Below are positions 32,506 to 45,820 of a DNA stretch of 64,000 nucleotides, one piece after another. Within the stretch, counting starts at the first letter, position 1; each line of letters opens with the position of its first letter. The position numbers and the translations under genes are program-made. A model generated the notes under the pieces. That model made no database searches and was not told the DNA's origin. It saw nothing but the letters and a program-made list of their open reading frames with translations. Origin of the DNA: Cornus controversa (lineage: Eukaryota; Streptophyta; Magnoliopsida; Cornales; Cornaceae); NCBI GenBank assembly GCA_026545225.1, contig CM048845.1:98600533-98664532 (forward strand). Reading direction: 5' to 3'.

Positions 32506-33452
32506 CCTTTGACCAAAGTCTTGTTTACGCCCTTGACAAAATCTAGAAAATTTGAAAAACAAAATAAAAATGATTAATTCAAATACAAAAAGAGTATGAA
32601 TAATTGTTGGTGTGAACTTTTCGGAAGAAAGAAAAATTGTTGGTCAAAAAGCCTTAAGAAAATGAGAAGCCCTATTCACACTTCACTTTTGAACTCTTTT
32701 ATTTCATTTACTTTAAAAGAAAATGACAGTTGAACTTCAAATTATTATCATAAAAAATATTTTTACGATATTTTTTGGGAATAATCGTGTCATCCATTTA
32801 AATAAAAATCAAATTGAATGAAAAGATTAATACTGTAAAGTATAACCCTAATATAACATCGCTAAAAAAGAATGGGATTGTTTTGATGTTTTGTGCTTAC
32901 AATATATCTTCTTGGTTGGGCCCTACTATTAACATTTATACTCAGATTATTTACCAACTAAAAATATTTTGCTATTTACCAACCAAAAATATTTCATTCT
33001 CTGGTAGATGATATATTTTATATCTAGGCAAACTTTAGCATAATTATTTTTAGAAAATAAACAAAAGTATATATTAAAAAAATGTATATATACTTATTGT
33101 ATAAATATATATGGCTAAATTCATGTATACCATATATACTGTATTTATACGTCATTATGTATAGACATATTCAATTTATATAAGAGTATTAGAAAATCAA
33201 AAAACTAGGTAAAAGAGGACTAAGAGAGAGAATGAACTTTTATATATATATATATATATATCTTCTCTCCACCATTGAACTGCCATTGGAAGAATTCCTT
33301 TTGGCCCGTTACTTGCCAGGACCCAGGTCATATTTGTGTTAGGTAGTTTCGAGAATAAAGCTTTGTTCTGTTGGTTTGGGTTAGATTACATAATTAATAT
33401 ATCATATTACAAAAGGATTATTGTTGTTGGTTTAGGCTTAAAATACACTAAA
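32506..33452. other. Intergenic DNA, nothing recognised
   Basis: AT-rich, with TA microsatellites near 33240-33261 and a TATTTACCAACYAAAAATATTT tandem at about 32947-32990. No gene. Confidence 0.45.
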
Positions 33453-33831
33453 GGCTGGTTTGGATTGATGGAATTGGAAGGAAAAGGAAAAAAAAAAAAA
33501 AGAGAAGGATAGTAATTTTTGTGTTTGGATTGTCATTAGTAAAAGAAAATAAAACCCTAATATTTTAAATAGCAAAGTTTAAAAGACATTTGGATATATC
33601 TTATAATATAAACACAAAAGGGCACGATAGTAAATTGATTAAAATGTTTATTTTTTTTTCTCTCATTTATCTTTTTCAAACAATAATTCAATTATTTCTT
33701 TTATTTTCTTTTATAATTTATCCAAACATCAATACATATTATCCTTTATTTTCTTTTATTTTATTTTCTTTTCTCTCATAACTAATATTATCATTTCTTT
33801 TCTTTTCTCTCATGTTTATTCAAACAAAGTC
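33453..33831. mobile_element. Tourist/Harbinger-like MITE
   Basis: 379 bp with imperfect inverted ends GGCTGGTTTGGATTGATG and TTTATTCAAACAAAGTC, flanked by TAAA on both sides (33449-33452, 33832-33835), consistent with a TAA-type target. The interior is AT-rich with TTTTCTTTTATTT tracts. Non-coding. Confidence 0.65.
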
Positions 33832-33835
33832 TAAA

Positions 33836-35017
33836 TGATGAGTTTGATTTAATTGAGTTTAAATTAAAGGACCAATGGTTATTTGGGGGGCAAATTTGGG
33901 CCTATGAAAATATAACACTGATGATGGGCCATATAACTACAAAAATAAAAAATAAAAAACATCTTAAAAAAAAAAAGTAACATCTTATTTATAAAATAAC
34001 GACAAGATAATATTAATATCTCCCTCCTCCTCTACTTTATTACCTTTGCGGATCTTATTCTTTTTGTTATTCATCTAGTCCCAAACCAAAATGTTCCAAA
34101 CAAATTTTATAACCAAAAATATTCTATGTATATTAATAATCTAATACTTTTTAAGAAATTGAAAATTTGTAAGATTCAGATAAAAAATATTGATAGATAT
34201 ATTCGACTCGAACACACTGTAAGGGTTGAAGACGTTTTTTTTCTCAAAATTCAACAGTTTTTAATCATTATAAGACAACACTTTCTAATAATAACCGGCA
34301 TATCAACAACAAATCTTAAACATCCGAAAACTCAAAATATTATATGAAAATTTAAGGATTAAAAATCACCATTATTCTATTGGCAAATTTTTTTTTTTTT
34401 TGGCATCAACTGGAGATAAAAGTATTGAGTAATAGTTATAAGAGAAATAGCTCTATTAGCCTATTGGTTATTTAATTTTAGGGCTCGCAATATTGCAACA
34501 ATCAAATCGCCATGGTAGAGCATAAAAAATCACCATTATTATATTGGAAAATGATATAAAATTTGATAATTAGATAATTCCAACTAATTTTGTATAAGTA
34601 GAAGATGATGTCACATAATTAAAAAATGAAAAACAAGCTCTATTTTGTTGTATGATTGGATAGATTTTCCCTTTGCAGCTACAAATGGGTGCCGCAAAAC
34701 GTCTTCAAATATTGTGGCGGTCAAAACCCTACAGCGGTTATATGATAAAAAAACATGGGGATACACATCCATCATAATTGTAAATTGATATTTCTAATTT
34801 TAACTTTGGTTGCTGCTAAAAGTTTTCACCTGAAGAAATATAAAAATATTGCCCATATATCCTGAATTAAGCAAAAAATTATAAAAGGAAAAAATGAAAA
34901 AAAAAAAAAAAAAACCATTGAAGACCTACCTACCGGCAACATAATGGTTAATCATAATGCAATAATCTTCACTTTTACCGGCAGAATAAGTCAAAAACTG
35001 CTTTAGAAGATATTTTC
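33836..35017. other. Intergenic DNA, nothing recognised
   Basis: AT-rich sequence with several poly(A)/poly(T) runs. No gene, terminal repeat or splice-bounded exon seen. Confidence 0.45.
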
Positions 35018-38000
35018 ATTTTTTTTTTTTTTTCATAAAGGCAAGATTTCAATTTCAGAAAATTGAGACAAGTTACAGAATGAGATGTACTCTATCGACA
35101 GAGATGCTTTCTTAAATACACCTGGGAGTCTCATAAAGAAAAAATTTCTCAAATCTACTCCTAAGATCCCACCCGGCTAAGTGGTTAGCGACACCATTAG
35201 CCAATCGAGGCACGGAGACAATTGAAAATTTTGAACGTTCATTCATCCACCCTTTCATGTCTTCCACAATAGCACTCACATGCCAAGGAGTAACATAAGA
35301 TTCATTTACAGCCTTGGCTACAACCTCTGCATCCACTTCAAAGACAATGTTATCTCATTCCCATCCAATAATTGTGGACATAGCCATTCACATAACGAGC
35401 GCTTCAGCCATTGTGGAATCCTTAATCGACGGAAAGAAAAAATGGGCTGCAATCCAAACAACCCCTTGACAATCTCTCACTACCATGCCACCTCCCGCTG
35501 ATTTTGAAATTCTACAAAAGCTGGCATCACAATTTACTTTAAGAAAATTTCTTGGAGGAGGTTGCCAACAACGAAGCATAGCAGAAATCGCATGATCATG
35601 AACAATAACCGAACTTGGCAATGAATCAACATATTCCCAGAATTGTTGTTCAGCCCGAGCCACAATATCGGCCGCTTCCCACCATTGCTCTTGGAAGACC
35701 CAAGCGTTACGCGCCTTCCAAATAAACCAACACAAATAGGCTGCTATACCCTTTAAACACCAACCATAAGAACTTTTTTCCCACTGATCTATTTGATCTC
35801 TCCACCAACAATCCCATTTACCATGGGCCACCTCCAAAAAATCAATGCGCAGAGAGGAAAGTTTCCATACCTGAAGAGTCCGGGAGCATCTACCCAACAA
35901 ATGGGCCACTGTCTCAGCTTCCATTCCACATACAGGGCACATCATGGAAGAAGACACTTTCCTTTTAACTAATCCTTCCATAACAGCAAGTTGGTCCCAA
36001 AGGCATTGCTAGATGACCAATTTCACTTTCGGAAGAATTCTAAGCCTCTACACTCCGTTCCACTGAGAGATTGAGTCATTGGAGGAACTGCATTCAGCGC
36101 CCACTCTAGGATTATTTAGTTTCCTTCTACTGTGAAGAGACAAGGCCAAAAAATACGTTGATTTAACACTGAAATTTTCGTCATTCGAGTAAAGCCAGCA
36201 TTGTCGGTCCTTTCTATATGAAAGACTTAGAGAGAGCTCCTGAATTCTTCGCCAATCCTCTTCAACAAAGGAACTCTTCAACTTGTTGACATCCCATCTT
36301 CTATAGTGTGAATCAATTAAATCGCTAACTCGGTCGATAAAAGAGCCCACAGGTTTTGGTGTGAACAGCCTAGCCTCCCCCCTCACTGGAATCCAGTTGT
36401 CCTCCCAACATTTTATGTTCCTCCCATTTCCAATCTTCCAGCAAATCCCATTCTCGATGATTTCTCTCGCAGCCAAAATACTTTGCCAAGCCCAAGAGGG
36501 CTTATGACCCAATTTTGCTTTCAAGAAAGAGATTTGAGGGAAGTGTTTGGCTTTAATCATCCGATAAAAAAGTCCCTTTTTCTCAACCTGGAGTCTCCAC
36601 CCTTGTTTAGCTAAAAGCGCTAGGTTGAATCACTCCATGTTTCGAAAACTAAGACGTCCTTGATCCTTCTTCTGGATTAGTTTTTCCCAGCCAACCCAAT
36701 GAATTATGCTCTTTTCTTCAGCTACTTCCCACCAAAATTTAGAGATCATAGAGTCAATTTTTCCACATACCTCTTTTGAGATCTTAAAGCATGACATAGA
36801 GAATGCTGGAGTTGCCTGGAGAATACTTTTAATAAGCACTTCACGACCAGCAGCAGAAACATAGAGACTCTTCCACCGAAGTATCTTCTGCTTTAAACTT
36901 CCTTCTTATTTCTGCCTATAACAGATGACAAACCGAGATAACATCCCATCATCCCTTCATCTGTTAAATTCAACAAATTGCTTAAAATGGCTCTGACATC
37001 TGGAGGAGTGTTCTTGATAAAAAAGAGAGCCGACTTGTCCATATTGATAGTTTGCCCTGATGCCAATTCATATTTTTTGAGAATCTAGAGAATGTACTGG
37101 ACCTCATGACTCTTTGCTTTACAAAACAACAAACTGTCATCGGCGAAAAATAAATGAGAAACTTGCAGAGCTCGCCGACAAATTTGAACTCCAGAAATAT
37201 GACCCACCCCCAAAGCTTAAGATAAATTGTATGAAAGCCTTTCAGCACACAGTAAGAAGAGATACAGAGATATGGGATCACCTTGCCGCAAGCCTCTAGA
37301 AGGCAGGATGAACCCTTTTGGACTTCCATTGATCATGAAAGAAAAACTTACAGTAGATACACACGCCATCATAAGCCTGATCCAGCGATCGCAGAAATCC
37401 ATCTTCTTCATAACTGCCTCAAGGTAGGCCCATTCGACTCTGTCTTAAGCCTTACTAATATCAAGCTTTAAAGCCATACAACGATCCTCCCCTTTCGACT
37501 TGTTCTTTAGAAAATGCACAATTTCATGGACTGCCAGGATATTATCAAAAATTTGTCTATCGGGGACAAAGGCTCCTTGCTCATCTCTGATCACCCTTTC
37601 CAACAACGGCTTTAACCTATTAGCTAAAGCCTTGGAGAAAATTTTATAGATCACATTACACAATGCAATAGGCCTGAATTGAGCAACCTTTAAGGGATGT
37701 TTAACTTTGGGAATGAGGACCAGATTTGTGTGATTAAGACTTTTTAAAATGTTGCGACTCTTGAGAAAGTCTTTGAATGCTTGCACTATATCCTCTTTAA
37801 TCACTAACCAGTAAGTTTGGAAAAACTTCGGGGTAAAACCATCTGGACCAGGCGCTTTTATGGGATCCATCTCAAACAGGGCCCTTTGAAGCTCATCTTC
37901 TGTTCCTTCAGCAATCAACCGATCATTATCCTCAGTTGTAATAAGCAATGGAATGCAACTAATGAAATCTGCACAATCAAGATTCGTACTGGATCGATAC

Positions 38001-39460
38001 AACTCCTTAAAGTAGGTGTCAATAGTGCCAACAATTGTCTTTTCATCCTCGCTCCAGGATCCATCGGGAGCTTCAATACCATTGATAGCATTCATTTTTC
38101 TTCGATGTTTCGTTTTTGAATGAAAAAATCTTGTGTTCCGATCTCCCATTTTCAACCAGTTTACACGAGATTTTTGCCTCCAATACTTTTCTTCCTCCTT
38201 CCACAAAGAATCTACTTTGAATTCTAACTCTCTAACACGAGCCCCGTTAAAATCAAATGCCTCATTAAGGAAAGACAGTTCAATCTCCAGATCCTCGATC
38301 TCTCTTTTACAATTTCGTTTCTTCAATTTACTCCACACTTTTAAAGCAGCTTTACATTTAGAGAGCTTACTCTTAAGAGTGTACATCAATGTTCCTTTTC
38401 ATTGCTTTGCCAATTCTCCTTCACAATATCTGCGCACTCAGCATCTTCCACCCATCTAGCATCAAAAATGAATTGACGCCTCTTCTATCTACCTCTCCCT
38501 TCAGTGTCAATAAGAAGAGCCATATGGTCAGAGCCCAGAATTTGAAGATGATGGAGAACTACTCCAGCATAACTTTTCACCCAATCTAAATCCCCCAACG
38601 CCCTATCCAGTCTTTCTCGGATATTTGCTCCACAAGAACGTTTGTTATTCCAAGTGAAAGGATATCCGTGAAAACCCAGCTCCACGAGATGACATTCCTT
38701 AATGAAATTGTTGAAAGCTTTGAGAGTCCAAAAATGTCTGAATCTACCTCCCAGTTTTTCATCATTACTTCTAATGTCATTGAAATCATCAACAATCATT
38801 TTTCTGCTACCTTCTACTAACAAGGTCAACTTAAGGAGATTCCATTGTTTCATTTTGTGGGAGTCCACCGAGGAGGCATATATCCCTCCTAGGATCCAAT
38901 CAACATTCATCACTTCATCAAAAACAGATGCAATTATACAAAAATCCTTCGATTTAAAATACTTACTTGAACTTCATCTCGCTAGAACAGAGCAAGGCCC
39001 CCGGCTGTGCCTTTCGGATCCACATAAAACAAATTGTTAAAACCCAACTGCTTTTTGACACGCTCCAAAACTTTACCTTGATTTTTTGTTTCCATCAAGA
39101 AAAGAATTTGGGGGGAATAGGCTTGCTCAAGCCTTTTAAGCTGTTGAATTGTCAGGGTTTTCCCAAACCCTGGCAATTCCAAGAAAGAACTCTCATTGAT
39201 CCCTTTGAGACCAGTTTGGGCTGGTGACCTCCACCCGATCGTAAGGAGCTACGAGACTTTCTGTATGAATAAAATCTGAGCAAGGCCTTTTTGATTCTCT
39301 GATGTCCTCGTCCACTTCATCCATTAAAGTCAAATGCTTGTCCCCTTTCCGCTTGTGCCTTGCAGTGACTGCTCTCCGTTGCTCTATTTCACTTGAAGTA
39401 TTTTCGCTTTGCCACTCTAAATTGGCTATCTGGATTATTACTATTACCTGATTTGACATA
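35018..39460 (-). mobile_element. L1-type LINE with RNase H, 5'-truncated
   Basis: A 4.4-kb minus-strand non-LTR retrotransposon. A poly(A) tail appears on the plus strand as a T run (about 35018-35032). In order from its 5' side: end of a nucleic-acid-binding N-terminal region (about 39200-39460, KRKGDK..), apurinic endonuclease, reverse transcriptase, zinc-binding zf-RVT and RNase H. The 5' part with the zinc-knuckle domain is missing, as expected from incomplete reverse transcription. I could not find a clear target duplication, so the left edge near 39460 is approximate. Confidence 0.88.
35112..39200 (-). pseudogene. LINE ORF2 (endonuclease-RT-RNase H), frameshifted
   Basis: Endonuclease: 38470-39182, starting WNFQG-like MELPGFGKTLTIQQLKRLE, with LFLMETK, FYVDPKGTAGGLALF and GSDHMALL. 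RT: about 36630-38389, with APGPDGFTPKFFQTYW (about 37810-37860), FRPIALCNVIYKI, LKLDISKA, RQGDPIS (about 37345) and an FADD active site present in the DNA near 37135-37147 but out of frame with its neighbours. zf-RVT: CPVCGMEAETVAHLLGRC (about 35880-35945). RNase H: VNCDASF, AEAL and MDAEVV supply acidic residues (about 35290-35540). At least five frameshifts or stops separate these blocks, so no functional protein is made. Confidence 0.88.
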
Positions 39461-39634
39461 CAATATTACAATTTGTATCTCAATTCCTGAGATATAACAA
39501 CTAAGATTGATTAGACACTACGTTTGACAAAATATACCTCATAGTAATCCAAGCTTTACAAAAATATATATATATCACTAAATATTAGGCTTACAAAAAA
39601 ATATATATATATATATATATATATCACTAAATAT

Positions 39635-42165
39635 TAGGCCTGCAAAAGACCCGATTCAACAAGGTAAAAACTGAACGGGTCAAATATGAGTCACAATTCA
39701 TATTCAACCTATTGATAACGAGTTGAAAATAGACAAAATCAAATACGAATCAAATCAAGTCAACCAGCTCAATCATATTTGACCCGCTCATGTCTAGATT
39801 AGCCATGTTCGGTTGTTTTAAAAAACCTGGACACCATTTGCTTCGTGATTCATCAATTATGCTTTGAAAAATGCACTTACAGAGTGTTTGAACATATTTT
39901 CACCATGGCATCAACCAGAAGATACTTCAGATAATAAACAACACTGTTAACAATGAGAATTGCAAGTACAAAAAGAACCAACACGAGGCCCTATCAAGAG
40001 ATCAACAGAACATTTAATGACAGCCATACATAAAGCTTAAAGCTTGAGGAAATTAATGAAGCTAGCCAATTAAAAGGGCACTCCCTCCATAGTAGGGTCT
40101 TTGAACCCAAAATTCAAGAAAACTCCAAGGTTGACAAAATAAACTAAAGGGCTTATTAAAAATTTCTAAACTTCAAATCACTTTCTAAGGAAATTGGGCA
40201 CCCTCTCAACTCATCATCTGCACTACTGATCTTGCCAGCAACCTTCCCCTTCAACTCCACCACGTTGTATGAAGAGATGGACGATTAGGAAAAATGAGGA
40301 CATCATAATCCTTTTTCATTAACAGTAAGAGGCAATTTTGTAAAATCCTCCCGCACCGCAGAAGTAGATCTCACAACATGCCTTGAAATAGTAGAAGTTT
40401 GTTCCACACCATTTTCATCAGTATGCCCTCCATTGTGTCATCACTATGCCCTCCATTGTGTGGACCTATCACAAGATTATTTAGTCGAGTATTATTAAAA
40501 ATTGAGTGGGTAGCAACATAAAGAAATTGCATATTTATTTTGAATTGATAGGATTATAACTTAAGAAAGTTAAACAGAAACTTTTCATAAATAATCTGGA
40601 AAACTGCCTCGTACTCTTAGAAAACTGCCTCGTACTATTGATGTGTTGTGAGAAGTTAACCATAGAGTAACACGAGCATAAAAAAAACATTATTATTATT
40701 AATAAAAAAAATCATTTACAAATCCTCATGTAAAGGCATGAATTCATAAAATGGCCCTCTAAGCGTGGAGAGCCTAAAATATAATACACAAGTACAGAAC
40801 AAAGTTCTTGAAACATGTCATGAGTTGTAACACTTGGACTCCAAACCAAATAAAAAATTGGATATAATTGTGAAAGAAAAGCAAAAGCTTATTAAGGTGG
40901 TTTCCTTTCCTTCCAGACATCCAATAGATTTGGGGGAAATACAGTGGAAAACCAAACATTTCTTTAGCTTCATCATATATCACAAGTATCTGACCCGAAG
41001 TCATCATAGAACTTGCATATCCGTTGAAATAAAAAGTACTAATTTCAGCAATAACTTATGGTATTGGGTTTCTGCTAACAGGAATCAATGTAGTGCTTTT
41101 TCCTGAAAAGGTTCAGTACTAAAAGTTTTGTCAGTTCAGATGAAGACATTAAGAGTTTCTGAACAAACCACTCACCCCAATCAAAAGCTTAACAGGTCCA
41201 CAAAACTTCACTTAAATCTTTTTAACTATATCACGGATAAAATGTCCTTTGAGGTTGTATTGGGATTCTGCTAATTGAAAGTAGTGCTTTTCCTAGAATA
41301 GTTTCAATAAATTATTAACAATTAAGATATAGCGTGAATTCTGCTAAATATTAGCATGATTTCTAATCTTTTAAAGCACTCAAATTAACTTAATGTACAT
41401 ATATCATTTTGTATTTGACTACTGTTACACCCAAATTTATTCAAACAAAAATATAAATATAAAATTTGTTTAATCAAGTAAAAATAAAACCCAATTTAAC
41501 ATCTTATATATGAACATCAAAGAGTGAAAACAAGTTTAATCAAGTAAATAAGATAATCAATTGCATAAACTAAATAAAACCCAATTTAACATCTTATGTA
41601 TGAACATCAACAAATAAGTAAATAAATTCAAAATTTTAGGAAACAAGAAGATAATATCTATATTGAAATTTAAGCAAAACCCATAAAATCAAAAACAAAG
41701 TGACATCGAAACTCTATTTACCGAAAACAAAAGAAGTGAAATTGAAACTCAACTATAACTCTGCAAGTCAATCAATCAGTCGAGGCACTCAAACTCGTCC
41801 TCCTTCGATCTCTACAACGAACTCGACCTTGAACGGTAGATTGGCCCATGACAAACCCTAAATCGAAGAGAGAGAGGCAAGAGAGAACTCGACCTGGAAT
41901 AGTAGATCAGCTAGCCCTAAGTGGAAGAGACAAAGAGAGAGAGGGACGCAGAGAGGGTCGACTGAGTAGCAACACGATATGTTGCTAGAATGCTAGCGGG
42001 TGAAATATGGGTACCCATATTCAACCCGTTTTGACCCGCGAAGTATCATGTTTTATTTTATCCAATCCGTTTTTGACCTGCAATAAAAAATTAACCACCC
42101 AAATCTGTTTATGATCGGGCGGGTTTGGGAGGGTTGGCGAGTTAGAGCCCATTTTGCCAGGCCTA
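39635..42165. mobile_element. 2.5-kb non-autonomous hAT-like element
   Basis: Ends TAGGCCTGCAAAAGACCCG and CCCATTTTGCCAGGCCTA are inverted. Perfect 8-bp flanks CTAAATAT (39627-39634, 42166-42173) fix the boundaries. GACCCG/CGGGTC motifs cluster at both ends (39640-39790 and 41995-42130). The interior has no recognisable hAT transposase or dimerisation domain. It contains a 60-70-bp duplication of CCCAATTTAACATCTTATRTATGAACATCAA (about 41490 and 41580) and a GAGAGA-rich stretch near 41870-41960. Confidence 0.85.
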
Positions 42166-42258
42166 CTAAATATGTTAAATGAACTTCTCAAAAGTTAGGT
42201 GAAGTATCACTTAAAAAAAACCATGACCAATAAATTAATTTTATTGTGTTATTACTTC

Positions 42259-42356
42259 AAAATGAGTGAAATACCTCAGATTTATTTCTAATTAACCTAA
42301 CTCATACAAAATGAGTGAAATACCTCAGATTTATTTCTAATTAACCTAACTTATAC
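42259..42356. repeat. 49-bp tandem duplication
   Basis: Units 42259-42307 and 42308-42356 differ at one base and read AAAATGAGTGAAATACCTCA, GATTTATTTCTAATTAACC. Confidence 0.9.
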
Positions 42357-42779
42357 ACTCATACAGTACTTCTGTATATATTTAGTATATAAATATACTA
42401 ACCCCTAATAGCTGCTGGAAATTTTGAATTTTATCATTCTATTCTGCATTGTTGACATGGCCAGCTCACCAACCATGCAGGTACAACTTGCACTTCCGCC
42501 TCATCAGTCCACTTTGGTGGGAGGTAGCTCTCAAATGTCGCTTTGTAGGTTCTAATCTCGATATAATAAATCTTGTCAATTCCTGGCAAACACTCCTTAA
42601 AATTTTGTCAAAATTTCCAACATTTGGATATCCTTTGTTATCACTTCTTCAAATTTCAAATTATTTGAATATCACAAAATAAGTCGAGCATAAGAGGATA
42701 CGAATAATGTGTAGATCAAGAAAATTAATAAATCTCATCAAATTCTATCATCTTCATTGACATCATACAATTCGGACCA

Positions 42780-43075
42780 CTTTCCTTAATTTATTTGAAT
42801 TACGCTCATACAACCAAACAAGAGGTTCTCAATTATGGCACTTGTGGCTCTGGTTTTGGTTCTGGTTCGAAAAGAGAGAGACCAAGCAATACATCAGTTC
42901 TGGTTCGAAAAGAGAGAGACCAAGGAAGACATCAGTTTGGTTTGAAGAGAGAGAGACCAAAGAAGACATCAATTTTAACAAGGGTACTCAATTATTGCTC
43001 TGATTTGAAAATAGAAATCGGACCACTTTCTTGAATTACGTTCATACAACCAGACAAGGAAGACATCAGATAAAC
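42780..43075. repeat. Short tandem units (GAAAAGAGAGAGACCAA type)
   Basis: Three to four units of about 40 bp with TCTGGTTCGAAAAGAGAGAG and CAAGGAAGACATCAG, flanked by duplicated GAATTACGYTCATACAACCA segments (about 42798 and 43034). Confidence 0.65.
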
Positions 43076-43275
43076 CGAACCACATTTTTAACAAACCATT
43101 TTCTAATTTTTTTTTTTTTTAATAATCAGGACATAGCAGCCGTGCACGTGCCCGACAATTATTGCAAACTACACAGGTCTAGCCCTGAGTGCTGTGCTCC
43201 TGTGAAAATAAAACACGAAAATTACCACTTCGCAATAGAACGAAAATTGATCGTGGCTAAGTGTGTCAATTAAAA

Positions 43276-44250
43276 TTTATCACTTCGCAATAGAACGAAT
43301 TCCTTGAGAAATAGGACTACCAAACCACATAGACTGTGTTCTGATTGTGTTGAATTGTTAGAACTAATTCTAATTAAATTAAATAAAAGAGTTGCTGATT
43401 TTTATTTCTAATTTAACTAATTCAAGCAATTAAATAAAAGCAAGAGAATCTGTAGAGAATATGAGATTAATCTAGGGTTATTGACTTTATCACTAACTTC
43501 GCAATCAATGGTCAATTGAACTAACTATGGGGAATTTATATCATGCATAAGTGCCTACAAGCTCACTTCCAACCATCAAGGAAATAACATATAATTAAAG
43601 CTAAGTCATGGACTATCTTCGATTGACATATACTATCTGCCTAACTACTCTACTCTAGGGTGCAGTATGGTCACTCTTCTCTAAGCATAATCCATCAAAA
43701 CTTTAACTATACATTCAATGAATACTATTGTGTAACAATCACAGAAAATAAAAGGAATTGAATTCAATTATAATAATTAAGTTTCTAAGACAAGATAAGA
43801 AATCATTGAAACTGAATATAAAGACTTTATTGTTCAATTCTTTCATAATAGAATCCTCTAAATTACACAATCTATGCACAAATACAAAAATTCCTAATGG
43901 ATGAATAGCCGCTTATGGTAGAAGAGAACGCTTCAACTTGTTGAGGAAGAAGGCGTCATCTCCGTGGAATACGCACAAGACCTTATTCTCCAATGATTCT
44001 TCACTCTAAAAGCTCTTCAGAGTTGTTGCCAAGGGTCCTCAATACAACCCAAATTGGTCACTTTTAATAGCCAAGAGAATATGAAGTGTCCCCACCTAAT
44101 TAGGAGACAATTAGGGTTCTCCCGCAACCCCTAATCAGGTGAATTTTTTTGTTGAACTTCAGCCCAGTGTTTGACACCTTAGAAGTCCGATTCATGGAAT
44201 TTTCGTGAAATACAAAAGAATCCAGAATCAAATTTCATTCAACCTAATTC
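43276..44250 (-). repeat. Inverted partial gypsy-type LTR
   Basis: About 975 bp that is the reverse complement of about 46203-47250 (shared GTTGAATTGTTAGRACTAATTC, CTAGGGTTATTGACTT, GATTATGCTTAGAGAAG-type blocks). It lies head-to-head with the internal region that follows. Confidence 0.75.
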
Positions 44251-45820
44251 AGAGGATGTACATGTAGAGGCTGGAGGCCCGGCTTATGGTCACTTAGAGG
44301 AGCAGATTGAGGGATTGAATGCCCAGTTTGGAGCTTTCCGGACAAAGGTGTCGGCCTAGTTCAGAGATGTCCGCCAGGACTAGAGGTCGACGATGCAAGC
44401 TTTGACACGACACTCTGGCTTGGACCCAAATGCTCCGCCACCGTCATCTCATTGATTTTGAGGAAGTAACTATCTTTTGTATTTTTAGTTTTATTTCTGT
44501 TTTCTTTTCTTTGTTTTATTTTTTGTATTATATTAAAGTTTAAAAAAACTTTCCCCATTTTTCTTTTCCTCTTTCATGCTTATTTTCACTCATATTTATT
44601 TCACTTGGTCGTTGGAGTATATTGGTTTGTTTTGACAGGTTGTCGCATCCAAGTTTGGGGAAGTGCTTGCATTACCTTTATGCTACTCGTTTGCTCTATT
44701 TTCTTGCAACTATTCCAGGTTCATGGTACCATCGTTCTAACCCTCATCTTTGTTTTTATTTCATGTACATTGCGGTTTGAATTTAGTAGTTTTAATCATG
44801 GTTTGCATTGATATGTCTGGGGGTGATTGATTTTAGTTTCCTCACATGCACAGGCACACTAGCATAATCTTGTGAGGTATGAACTTTGGCTCTGAGTTAT
44901 TGGGGTACATATGCTTGATAGTAATTGGTATCCCTTGAGAATGAATACCGATGATGTGTTTTACTTGACCTTCAAAAAAAAAAGAGCATATTTGATGAAT
45001 AGCAAATCAATTTGATCTTTTTCATGAAGAAACCGTGTCTCTTAAGTGTTCGTGCCAAAGTGAGGAGTGAGAAGAGATGAAGCATTGGTTGTCGTTGTTT
45101 GTAGCCCGGTTGATTTGAAGTGAGGGGTGAGAAGAGATGAAGCATTGGTTGTCGTTGTTTGTAGCTCGGTTGATTTGAGTTATTAAGTTCTTTGGAGTGT
45201 CTTGACACCTAGTGCCCTAAAGTCATCTGGTTTAGGAGTCACTGACTAAAAGCTTACTACATGGATCTTCCAAATAGTTTAATGGACTAAGACATTGCAC
45301 AATCAATGAAAAAAAGGTCATGTATTCATGTTTTCGAAGTATGAATTCAATAAGGGGAGTTAGTGAATTGAAAGGGTATGTGACTTAGTATATTCAGAGC
45401 TGGGTTATGCCACATGGGATGACTGTTAGTCCACTTTTCATGAGAGAGCTAGAGTTTGTTACTTTGAGATGTGTTGATGTAAATTATGCATGAGGACCAT
45501 TGCTTTGAATTATGGAATTTAAAAGTTTGAAATTATTCTTGAATGCAAGTCTGTAACTATATATTGTAGTTCTTCTTCTTGATTAATATTGTAAACAGGA
45601 ATTTTGAATGTTTGTGGGTAACATTTTTGGAAGCTATCACGAGACTATAACTCGTCCATTAGGGAAAACCTAGGGGTTCAAAGGCTTGTTGTATATGCTA
45701 AATGCAATCGTTTTTCCCACGAAAGAGGAGTTGGGTAATTTAGTGTGTTTAGTTAATTTCCTTTGTTTCAGTTTTATTTTGTTCTATTGCCAAGGGACTA
45801 GCAATATGTAAGTTTGGGGG
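44251..45820 (+). mobile_element. 3' internal part of a Ty3/gypsy-type retrotransposon
   Basis: Begins with a coding remnant (EEQIEGLNAQFGAFRTKVSA, about 44300-44358) with stops. It ends in CAAGGGACTAGCAATATGTAAGTTTGGGGG directly before TGTGATAGG, the usual polypurine tract and LTR start of plant gypsy elements. The 60-bp duplication at 45060-45179 lies inside. Clade not assigned. Confidence 0.6.
45060..45179. repeat. 60-bp tandem duplication
   Basis: Two copies (45060-45119, 45120-45179) of GTGAGGRGTGAGAAGAGATG, AAGCATTGGTTGTCGTTG, TTTGTAGCYCGG differ at a few bases. Confidence 0.9.

Noticed and set aside
37114-38589. Plus-strand open frames across the LINE
   Set aside because: They are antisense shadows of the clearly recognisable minus-strand reverse transcriptase and endonuclease.
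40774-41106. Coding sequence inside the 2.5-kb hAT-like element
   Set aside because: Frames of 77-90 codons on both strands have no recognisable hAT or other domain.
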